64,000 nucleotides of DNA, taken from positions 4,037,001 to 4,101,000 of the forward strand of contig NZ_CP116339.1 of the NCBI RefSeq assembly GCF_028198165.1, in the 5' to 3' direction. The notes beneath the pieces were generated by a model. That model searched no databases. It was not told where the DNA came from and was given only the letters and a program-made list of their open reading frames with translations. A program made the translations under genes and the position numbers. The stretch comes from Pseudoxanthomonas sp. JBR18 (GTDB taxonomy: Bacteria > Pseudomonadota > Gammaproteobacteria > Xanthomonadales > Xanthomonadaceae). How positions within the stretch are numbered: the first letter of the stretch is position 1; each line of letters opens with the position of its first letter. Of this stretch, positions 19,263 through 25,899 are shown piece after piece.

Positions 19263-20699
19263 ATGGCAGAGAACTACGACGTCGTCGTCATCGGTGCCGG
19301 CCCGGCCGGCTATCACGCGGCCATCCGCGCCGCGCAGCTGGGCATGAAGGTCGCCTGCGTCGATGCGGCGCTGGGCAAGGACGGCAAGCCCGCCCTGGGC
19401 GGCACCTGCCTGCGCGTGGGCTGCATCCCGTCCAAGGCGATGCTCGATTCCTCGCGGCAGTTCTGGAACATGGGTCATCTGTTCGGCGACCACGGCATCA
19501 CCTTCAAGGACGCCAAGATCGATGTGGCGACCATGGTCGGCCGCAAGGACAAGATCGTGAAGCAGTTCACCGGCGGCATCGCGATGCTGTTCAAGGCCAA
19601 CAAGGTCACCGCCTACTACGGCTTCGCCCAGCTGCAGCCGGGCAACCTGGTCAAGGTCAAGCAGCATGACGACACCGAGGTCGAGCTGCAGGGCACCAAC
19701 GTGATCCTGGCCGCCGGCTCGGATTCGATCGAGCTGCCGTTCGCCAAGTTCGACAACGAGTACATCGTCGACAACGTCGGCGCGCTGGACTTCACCGAGG
19801 TGCCCAAGCGCCTGGCGGTGATCGGCGCGGGCGTGATCGGCCTGGAGCTGGGCAGCGTGTGGAAGCGCCTGGGCGCCGAGGTCACCATCCTGGAGGCCCT
19901 GCCGGACTTCCTGGCCGTGGCCGACGCGGAAGTGGCCAAGACCGCTGCCAAGGAGTTCAAGAAGCAGGGCCTGGACATCAAGCTGGGCGCCAAGGTCAGC
20001 GCGACCGAGATCACCGGCAAGGGCAAGAAGAAGGAAGTCCTCGTCAGCTACACCGACAAGGACGGCGAGCAGACCCTGACCGTGGACAAGCTGCTGGTGG
20101 CCGTGGGCCGCCGCGCCGCGACCAAGGGCGTGCTGGCCGAGGGCACTGGCGTGCAGCTCAACGAGCGCGGCCAGATCGTGGTCGACGAGCACTGCCACAC
20201 CGGCGTCGATGGCGTCTGGGCGATCGGCGACTGCGTGCGCGGCCCGATGCTGGCGCACAAGGGCTTCGAGGAAGGCATCGCCGTGGCCGAGCTGATCGCC
20301 GGCCTGCCGGGCCACGTCAACTTCGACACCATCCCGTGGGTCATCTACACCGAACCGGAAATCGCCTGGGTCGGCAAGACCGAGCAGCAGCTCAAGGACG
20401 AGGGCGTGCCGTACAAGGCCGGCAGCTTCCCGTTCGCCGCCAACGGCCGCGCCGTGGCGATGGCCGAGCCGGCGGGCTTCGTCAAGGTGCTGGCCCATGC
20501 CGAGACCGACCGCGTGCTGGGCATGCACCTGGTGGGCGTGAACGTCTCCGAGCTGGTCCACGAAGGCGTGCTGACCATGGAGTTCAGTGGCTCGGCCGAC
20601 GACCTGGCCCGCATCTGCCACGCCCACCCTTCGCTGTCCGAAGTGGTGCACGACGCGGCCATGGCCGTGGACAAGCGCGCCATCCACAAGGCGAACTGA
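19263..20699 (+). CDS. lpd: Dihydrolipoyl dehydrogenase, E3 component
   Basis: 478 residues. FAD-binding GAGPAGYHAA at 11-20, redox disulphide Cys49/Cys54 in GGTCLRVGCIPSK, NAD-binding GAGVIGLELG, the second FAD motif in GVWAIGDCVRGPMLAHKG, and the dimer-interface active site HAHPSLSEVVHDA near the C-terminus. It reoxidises the lipoyl arm of SucB and passes electrons to NAD. It is separated from sucB by 213 bases holding two repeat elements, and the pyruvate dehydrogenase complex may use another E3. Confidence 0.97.
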   Translation: MAENYDVVVIGAGPAGYHAAIRAAQLGMKVACVDAALGKDGKPALGGTCLRVGCIPSKAMLDSSRQFWNMGHLFGDHGITFKDAKIDVATMVGRKDKIVKQFTGGIAMLFKANKVTAYYGFAQLQPGNLVKVKQHDDTEVELQGTNVILAAGSDSIELPFAKFDNEYIVDNVGALDFTEVPKRLAVIGAGVIGLELGSVWKRLGAEVTILEALPDFLAVADAEVAKTAAKEFKKQGLDIKLGAKVSATEITGKGKKKEVLVSYTDKDGEQTLTVDKLLVAVGRRAATKGVLAEGTGVQLNERGQIVVDEHCHTGVDGVWAIGDCVRGPMLAHKGFEEGIAVAELIAGLPGHVNFDTIPWVIYTEPEIAWVGKTEQQLKDEGVPYKAGSFPFAANGRAVAMAEPAGFVKVLAHAETDRVLGMHLVGVNVSELVHEGVLTMEFSGSADDLARICHAHPSLSEVVHDAAMAVDKRAIHKAN

Positions 20700-20718
20700 G
20701 TCCACACACCGTGGTGGG

Positions 20719-20757
20719 AAGGAGGCTTCGCCGCAGGGCGGAGCCTTCTTTCGTTTC
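20719..20757 (+). terminator. Terminator after lpd
   Basis: AAGGAGGCTTCGCC (20719-20732) pairs over 14 bp, with two G-T wobbles, with the segment ending at 20750, around a three-base loop. A short T-containing stretch (TTCTTTCGTTT) follows. Confidence 0.7.
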
Positions 20758-20779
20758 CCCTGCCGGCCAAGGCTTGGAC

Positions 20780-20968
20780 ATGGCGTCGATCCGCACACTC
20801 AAATGGGCAGGCTTCACGGCGATGGCCGCAGGGTTGGTCGCGCTTGCCGCCGCCACCTTGTTCGGCATTCATCCCTACCTGCTCTATACGCTCGCCATCG
20901 TCCTGCTGGGCGGCGGGCGGGTCGCCCTGGCACGGGGCCTGCGCCGCGCGCTGCGACGACCCGAGTGA
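20780..20968 (+). CDS. Small two-helix membrane protein
   Basis: 62 residues from ATG 20780 with a weak AAGG about seven bases upstream. Two hydrophobic segments (about 9-26 and 30-46) are joined by GIHPYLLY, and the tail is strongly basic (RGLRRALRRPE), fitting a cytoplasmic C-terminus. No family recognised. It ends 31 bases before the LOG gene and could share its transcript. Confidence 0.45.
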   Translation: MASIRTLKWAGFTAMAAGLVALAAATLFGIHPYLLYTLAIVLLGGGRVALARGLRRALRRPE

Positions 20969-20999
20969 TTCTTCTTCCGATGTCTCCTGGAGTCCCCCT

Positions 21000-21593
21000 A
21001 TGAAATCCGTCTGTGTCTATTGCGGCTCCAATGCCGGCAGCAAGCCCGTCTACGCGCAGCGTGCCGCCGAACTCGGCAAGCGCCTGGCGGCCGATGGCCT
21101 GCGCCTGGTCTACGGCGGCGGCAACGTGGGCCTGATGGGCACGGTGGCCAACGCGGTGCTGGAAGCCGGCGGCGAGGTCACCGGCGTGATCCCCAAACAG
21201 CTGGCCGACTGGGAGGTCGCCCACCGCGGCCTGACCACGCTGGAGATCGTCGGCTCCATGCACGAACGCAAGATGCGCATGTTCGAGCTGGCCGACGGCT
21301 TCGTCACCCTGCCCGGCGGCTTCGGCACGATGGAAGAGATCTTCGAGATGCTGACCTGGCGCCAGCTGGGGATCGGGAACAAGCCCTGTGCGTTCCTGGA
21401 CATGGACGGGTTTTACGCGCCGCTGATCGGGATGATCGACCGCATGGTGGAAGAGCGCTTCCTGCACACCGACCAGCGCGCCGACCTGTGGTACGGCGAG
21501 GACATCGGCGCCCTGCTGACCTGGATGCGGGCCTATACCCCGGCCCAGGCCTCCAAGTGGATCGATGAAAAGCGTGCACAGACGCTCAAGTAA
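21000..21593 (+). CDS. LOG family protein (Rossman fold protein, TIGR00730)
   Basis: 197 residues from ATG 21000, with GGAG at 20989-20992. SVCVYCGSNAG at the N-terminus, YGGGNVGLMG (38-47), the SMHERKMRM segment and the catalytic/phosphate-binding PGGFGTMEE (105-113) are the family hallmarks. Members act as cytokinin riboside 5'-monophosphate phosphoribohydrolases or more general nucleotide 5'-monophosphate nucleosidases, releasing a base from AMP-type substrates. In plant-associated xanthomonads a cytokinin role is possible but not shown. Confidence 0.88.
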   Translation: MKSVCVYCGSNAGSKPVYAQRAAELGKRLAADGLRLVYGGGNVGLMGTVANAVLEAGGEVTGVIPKQLADWEVAHRGLTTLEIVGSMHERKMRMFELADGFVTLPGGFGTMEEIFEMLTWRQLGIGNKPCAFLDMDGFYAPLIGMIDRMVEERFLHTDQRADLWYGEDIGALLTWMRAYTPAQASKWIDEKRAQTLK

Positions 21594-21627
21594 GCTCGAC
21601 ACCTCCATCCAGCGCAAGGACGCCTCC

Positions 21628-22272
21628 ATGCGACGCTTCGACATGCCGCTCGCCCGCCTGGCCCTCACGCTTGGCCTGCCCTTGCTCATCGCCAGCTGCA
21701 GCCACCTGCCCGACGCCGCGGCACCGAGCGCGGCGACTGCCGACGACCCGATCACGCAAGTCACCCTGGAGCGCTCGCCCTGCTTCGGTGCGTGCGCCAC
21801 GTTCACGCTGGTGCTCAAGGCGGATGGTCAAGCGACCCTGTCGCTGCCCAGCCGGCCAGGCTCCGATGCCACCGCGCGCAAGGCCGCCGCAGACACCAGC
21901 ACCGCCTCCGCGCCGATCCTGATCCACGGCCAGATTCCGGCCACCGACACCACCGCGTTGCTGGAGACCCTGCGCCAGGGTCATTTCGATCAACTGCGCG
22001 ATGACTACAGCGCGCAGATCACGGACATGCCTTCGACCAGCATCACGGTCGCCACGGCCCATCAGGTCAAGGCAACGCGCGTCTACGCCGTGCCCTGCGC
22101 GCGCGATGCGCGCTCACAGGAACGGGCTGCGGGAACGCCGGCGCCCGTCCCGGATGTGTTCTGCCAGGCCGCTGAACGTCTGGACGCCATGGCATGCCAG
22201 CTCTATCGCGATGGGCCTTTGCCGGCGGACCGCACGGCCCGCTTTCCCCCTCATTGCAGCACTCCGTCCTGA
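21628..22272 (+). CDS. DUF6438-domain lipoprotein
   Basis: 214 residues from ATG 21628, with AAGGA at 21616-21620. The signal peptide ends in the lipobox LIASC. The core ITQVTLERSPCFGACATFTL fits the N-terminus of DUF6438, which has a conserved CxGxC pair (the two Cys of SPCFGAC here). Four further Cys lie in the C-terminal third, so disulphides are likely in the periplasm. Function unknown. It follows the LOG gene by 34 bases. Confidence 0.7.
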   Translation: MRRFDMPLARLALTLGLPLLIASCSHLPDAAAPSAATADDPITQVTLERSPCFGACATFTLVLKADGQATLSLPSRPGSDATARKAAADTSTASAPILIHGQIPATDTTALLETLRQGHFDQLRDDYSAQITDMPSTSITVATAHQVKATRVYAVPCARDARSQERAAGTPAPVPDVFCQAAERLDAMACQLYRDGPLPADRTARFPPHCSTPS

Positions 22273-22474
22273 CCCAGCGCTGCGTGAGCGCCCGCCCACG
22301 CGCTCACCGCACCGGGCCTGGCGTTAGGAATGTGACCTGCCGCAGCCTTTTGGCCGCTGCATCCCCGCGCGCCTGGACGGCGGCCGCGCAGGCATCTGGC
22401 CAGGGCTCCAGACGAACGGAACATCCGTGACCCCGACCGGTCACCGGCGTATTACCTTGTCGATGAACAGCCTC

Positions 22475-22480
22475 TACAAT
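22475..22480 (+). promoter_or_regulatory. -10 box of the PilH-like gene
   Basis: TACAAT lies 27 bases before the start codon. TTACCT at 22452-22457 is a possible -35 with 17-base spacing. The remaining bases between 22273 and 22507 show nothing else recognisable. Confidence 0.45.
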
Positions 22481-22507
22481 CGAGCCGGGGACAAACAGGG
22501 GTACCGC

Positions 22508-22894
22508 ATGGCACGCATTCTCATCGTCGACGACTCTCCGTCGCAGCTGCTGGGCATTCAGCGCATCGTCGAAAAGCTGGGGCACGACTGGATCACTGCC
22601 GAAGACGGCGCCCAGGGCGTGGAAGTGGCCAAGCGCGAGCTGCCGGACATGGTGTTGATGGATGTGGTGATGCCCAATCTCAACGGCTTCCAGGCCACGC
22701 GCCAGCTCAGCCGCGAGAGCACCACCCGGCACATCCCGGTCATCCTGGTCACCACCAAGGACCAGGACACCGACCGCATGTGGGGCATGCGCCAGGGGGC
22801 CAAGGCCTATCTGACCAAACCGTTCTCCGAAGACGAACTGTCCGAGGTGATCGAGCGCATCCTGGCCGATGGAGCTGCCGCGCCCGGCACCTGA
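22508..22894 (+). CDS. Single-domain response regulator, PilH-like
   Basis: 128 residues, a receiver domain only. Asp8/Asp9, the phospho-acceptor Asp52 (LMDVVMPNLNG), the TT switch region near 81 and Lys103 (LTKPF) are all present. The stretch NLNGFQATRQLSRESTTRHI and TTKDQDTDRMWGMRQGAKAY are close to PilH, the receiver that with PilG controls type IV pilus twitching through the Chp chemosensory system. No pilG, pilI or pilJ gene is next to it, so it is an orphan whose kinase is encoded elsewhere. Start chosen at MARILIVDD, the usual beginning. Confidence 0.82.
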   Translation: MARILIVDDSPSQLLGIQRIVEKLGHDWITAEDGAQGVEVAKRELPDMVLMDVVMPNLNGFQATRQLSRESTTRHIPVILVTTKDQDTDRMWGMRQGAKAYLTKPFSEDELSEVIERILADGAAAPGT

Positions 22895-22914
22895 GGGCCA
22901 TCACCGGCAGACAC

Positions 22915-22942
22915 GGAACGGGCGCCGCAAGGCGCCCGTTCC
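22915..22942. terminator. Perfect 12-bp hairpin with GCAA loop
   Basis: GGAACGGGCGCC and GGCGCCCGTTCC pair perfectly around a GCAA tetraloop. It stands between the convergent response regulator gene and cbpA and probably ends both transcripts, although no long T-run follows. Confidence 0.65.
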
Positions 22943-22975
22943 GGTTATCAAACACCAAGCGATCGACCGCTCCGG

Positions 22976-23866
22976 CTAATCGTCGGCGAAAGCCTTGGCC
23001 AGCTTTTCGTAGGCCTTGCGCTTGGCATCGGTCGTGGCGCGCGGGGCGGTGATCTCCAACTCGACGATCTGGTCGCCCGCCGGGCTGCCCGGCAGTCCGC
23101 GACCGCGCAGGCGCAGCTTGCGACCGGCGTCGGAATCGGGCGGGATCTTCAGGTCCACCGACCCACCCAGGGTCGGCACGCTGACCGTGGCGCCCAGCGC
23201 CGCCTGCCAGGGCGTGACCTGAAGGACGTGGATGATGTTGCGCCCGTCGACCTCGAACTGCGGGTCGGCCGCATATTCGATCTCCAGCAGCAGGTTGCCG
23301 CCGCTGGTACCTTGCCCTCCCAGCCGGATCGACTGGCCAGGTTTGATGCCCTTGGGCACCCGCACTTCCAGCTGCTTGCCGTTGACGGTGACCCGGATGC
23401 TGCTGCCCTCGTAGACCGCCTTGAGCGGCACCGACAACTTGGCGCGGGTGTCGCCCCTGGGCGCCTGTCCGCTCGAAAAGCCCGGTCCGGCACCGCCACG
23501 GGCGCGCTGGCCGAACAGGTTCTCGAAGAAATCGCTGAAGCCGGCACCGCCGCCACCGCTGCCGAACACTTCCTCGAAGTCGAAGCCCTGCCCACCGCCA
23601 ACCCCCCCACCGCCGAAATCCTGCGGCTGGTATTCCTGGCCCGGCCGGTAGCCGCGCGCCTTGAGCTGGTCGTAGGCCGCGCGTTTTTCAGGATCGCGCA
23701 ATGCCTCGTAGGCCTCGTTGACGGCCTTGAATCGCTCCTCGGCGTCGGCCTCCTTGCTGACGTCGGGGTGATACTTGCGGGCCAGGCGGCGATACGCCGT
23801 CTTGATCTCCGCCTCGCCCGCCGTCGGCTCGACGCCCAGGGTCTGGTAGTAATCCTTGAATTCCAT
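22976..23866 (-). CDS. cbpA: DnaJ-class co-chaperone CbpA
   Basis: 296 residues. The J domain begins KDYYQTLGVEPTAG and has HPD at 33-35, required to stimulate DnaK. A Gly-rich linker (about 83-130) is followed by the two C-terminal peptide-binding domains; there is no zinc-finger region, which separates CbpA from DnaJ. It helps DnaK refold clients and in some bacteria binds curved DNA in stationary phase. hsp20 lies 120 bases upstream on the same strand, so both may be heat induced. Confidence 0.92.
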   Translation of the reverse strand: MEFKDYYQTLGVEPTAGEAEIKTAYRRLARKYHPDVSKEADAEERFKAVNEAYEALRDPEKRAAYDQLKARGYRPGQEYQPQDFGGGGVGGGQGFDFEEVFGSGGGGAGFSDFFENLFGQRARGGAGPGFSSGQAPRGDTRAKLSVPLKAVYEGSSIRVTVNGKQLEVRVPKGIKPGQSIRLGGQGTSGGNLLLEIEYAADPQFEVDGRNIIHVLQVTPWQAALGATVSVPTLGGSVDLKIPPDSDAGRKLRLRGRGLPGSPAGDQIVELEITAPRATTDAKRKAYEKLAKAFADD

Positions 23867-23986
23867 CGCACCTCCGCAAGAAAGCCCGCGACCTTGCAGT
23901 CACGGGCTTGATCCTGGCCCAGGGCGGCTGGAGACCGCCCTGCGCCCGCTGACACTGGCCCGGCAGACCGGGCCCACCTGCACAGG

Positions 23987-24421
23987 TTACTGGATCGACT
24001 CGCGACCCACCTGGATCCGCCGCGGGGCCAGTTCGGCGCGCTTGGGAATCACGACCTCCAGCACGCCGTTGCGCCCGGTGGCCACGATGCCGTCGGCATC
24101 GGCCGTCTCCGGCAGGGTGAAGTTGCGCACGAACGCGCCGTGGCGGCGCTCCTGGCGCGAGAACCGCTCCTGCTCACCGACGGCCGGCGCCGCACGCTCG
24201 CCGCGGATGCTGAGCACGTTCTTGTCCATCTGGACCTCGATCGCGTCCAGGTCCACGCCCGGCAGGTCGGCGTAGATCACGAACCGCCCGGCTTCTTCCT
24301 TCACGTCGACCTGCGGCGTCCAGCCCTCGCTGCTCCCGTTCTGCACGAAACGCTCGAACACGCGGCCCAGATCGGCCTGGCCCACGCGCGGGAAACCACC
24401 CTGATAATGCACGTAACGCAT
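23987..24421 (-). CDS. Small heat-shock protein, Hsp20 family
   Basis: 144 residues. The alpha-crystallin domain spans about 34-135 (PQVDVKEEAGRFVIYADLPG at its start), with GVLEVVIPK as the conserved GVL motif and a C-terminal RRIQV segment resembling the I-x-V anchor. It forms oligomers that hold unfolded protein for DnaK/ClpB. A candidate heat-shock promoter lies about 75 bases upstream. It precedes cbpA in the same direction, consistent with a chaperone pair. Confidence 0.92.
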   Translation of the reverse strand: MRYVHYQGGFPRVGQADLGRVFERFVQNGSSEGWTPQVDVKEEAGRFVIYADLPGVDLDAIEVQMDKNVLSIRGERAAPAVGEQERFSRQERRHGAFVRNFTLPETADADGIVATGRNGVLEVVIPKRAELAPRRIQVGRESIQ

Positions 24422-24495
24422 GTTGTCTTCTCCTGTTCGGTTGCCGACATGCCGAGGGACCGGCGCGGCAGGGGCCCTCGGCCTCCATGACCAAC

Positions 24496-24523
24496 AGATA
24501 AGCGCCGCCCAGGCGTTTTCAAG
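24496..24523 (-). promoter_or_regulatory. Candidate heat-shock promoter of hsp20
   Basis: On the minus strand CTTGAAA (24523-24517) and TTATCT (24501-24496) are 15 bases apart. CTTGAAA equals the sigma-32 -35 core; the -10 is closer to sigma-70 than to CCCCAT, so either factor is possible. Confidence 0.4.
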
Positions 24524-24611
24524 GGTTTTGACGCGGCCTTTCCGCGCGGGCTTCTAGGGTGGCGTTCATGCGCGGGCACCTCCGCCCGGCACCCATTCAG
24601 TCAGAGCGACC

Positions 24612-25094
24612 ATGACCATCGAAAGCGGACAGCGCATCCCGGAAGTTACTGTCACCCGTATCCGTCAGGGCGTGGAGACGGTCGATACGCCGACGCTGTT
24701 CAATGCCCAGAAGGTCGTGATGTTCGGCGTCCCCGGCGCCTTCACTCCGACCTGCTCCGAGAAGCATCTGCCGGGCTTCATCGCGCACTACGACGACTTC
24801 CTCAAACGCGGCATCCACGTGTACTGCGTGTCGGTCAACGACGCCTTTGTCATGAAGGCGTGGGGTGAGTCATTGGGTGTCCCCGACGGCCTGCAGATGC
24901 TGGCCGATGGCAGCGGCGACCTGACCCGCGCCCTCGGGCTGGACATCGACCTGAGCGGCAACGGCATGGGTCTGCGCTCGCGCCGCTATGCCCTCTATGC
25001 CGAGGACGGCGTGGTCAAGCAGGTCTGGGTCGAAGCGCCTGGCGAATTCAAGGTGTCCTCGGCCGAGCACGTGCTCGAACAGCTTCCCGACTGA
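24612..25094 (+). CDS. Peroxiredoxin, Prx5 family
   Basis: 160 residues. PGAFTPTCSEKHLPGF carries the peroxidatic Cys48 in the PxxxTxxC motif, with the family's Arg in LRSRRYALYAEDG. No second Cys suits a resolving role besides Cys in VYCVSVND, so it may be a one-Cys enzyme or use that residue. It should reduce peroxides using glutaredoxin or thioredoxin in the cytosol. It is followed 44 bases later by a ferritin-like gene, a logical pairing against iron-driven oxidation. Confidence 0.9.
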   Translation: MTIESGQRIPEVTVTRIRQGVETVDTPTLFNAQKVVMFGVPGAFTPTCSEKHLPGFIAHYDDFLKRGIHVYCVSVNDAFVMKAWGESLGVPDGLQMLADGSGDLTRALGLDIDLSGNGMGLRSRRYALYAEDGVVKQVWVEAPGEFKVSSAEHVLEQLPD

Positions 25095-25138
25095 CGTTTC
25101 ATCCCTACTTTCTTTCCCTCACCCAAAGAGGCCTGCCA

Positions 25139-25714
25139 ATGTCCAAGACATCAGCCAAGACCAAGTTCGACCACACCGACGCCAACGAGCTGTCCGACCG
25201 CGACACGCTGCGTGCGAACGCGCGCAAGAGCATCGAGGACGGCGCCATCACCGGCAGCTATACCGCCGACCGCAAGGAAGTGATCAAGCTGCTCAACGAG
25301 GCCCTGGCAACCGAGTACGTGTGCGTGCTGCGCTACTACCGCCACTACTTCATGGCCAAGGGCATGCTGGCCGATTCGGTCAAGGCCGAGTTCCTCGAAC
25401 ACGCCCAGCAGGAGCAGGATCACGCAGGCAAGTTGGCCGAGCGCATCGTGCAGCTGGGCGGTGAGCCGGATCTCAACCCCGACACGCTGACCGCGCGCTC
25501 GCACGCCGAGTACAAGGAAGGCACCGACCTGCGCGACATGGTCAAGGAAAACCTCATTGCCGAGCGCATCGCCATCGACAGCTATCGCCAGATGATCAAC
25601 TACATCGGCGACAAGGACACCACCACCAAGCGCATCCTGGAATCGATCCTGGCCCAGGAAGAAGAGCACGCCGACGAGTTCGCCGACATGCTGGAAGGCT
25701 GGATCGGCAAATAG
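25139..25714 (+). CDS. Ferritin-like di-iron protein (bacterioferritin family)
   Basis: 191 residues. A four-helix bundle with two ExxH motifs, E92xxH95 and E174xxH177, plus Glu59 and Glu142, gives a complete di-iron centre. The order fits the ferritin-like superfamily, in xanthomonads usually annotated as bacterioferritin. A 40-residue N-terminal tail precedes the first helix. No Met suited to haem binding was identified, so it may be a Dps- or ferritin-like protein rather than a true haem bacterioferritin. A strong terminator follows. Confidence 0.8.
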   Translation: MSKTSAKTKFDHTDANELSDRDTLRANARKSIEDGAITGSYTADRKEVIKLLNEALATEYVCVLRYYRHYFMAKGMLADSVKAEFLEHAQQEQDHAGKLAERIVQLGGEPDLNPDTLTARSHAEYKEGTDLRDMVKENLIAERIAIDSYRQMINYIGDKDTTTKRILESILAQEEEHADEFADMLEGWIGK

Positions 25715-25739
25715 TTGGACCCCTAAGAATCGGTACGAA

Positions 25740-25768
25740 GCGGGCGCCCAAGGGCGCCCGCTTTTTTT
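25740..25768 (+). terminator. Rho-independent terminator
   Basis: GCGGGCGCCC pairs with GGGCGCCCGC around an AA spacer (loop formed by opening the last pairs), followed by seven T. It ends the peroxiredoxin/ferritin transcript. Confidence 0.9.
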
Positions 25769-25803
25769 GCATCACACACATCGAGCGACAGCAGCATCCC
25801 GCT

Positions 25804-25880
25804 GTAGAGCGGAGCTTGCTCCGCAGCGCTTCGATGAGACCCGCGCCGGTAAGACCTCAGCGGAGCAAGCTCCGCTCTAC
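25804..25880. repeat. GTAG-headed REP-like palindrome pair
   Basis: GTAGAGCGGAGCTTGCTCCG begins at 25804, and the inverted unit AGCGGAGCAAGCTCCGCT followed by CTAC ends at 25880. The sequence is nearly identical to the pair at 1386-1482 but with a shorter spacer. It lies between the convergent ferritin-like gene and pbpC. Confidence 0.75.
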
Positions 25881-25899
25881 GGGGGGATGGGCGCCTGCT

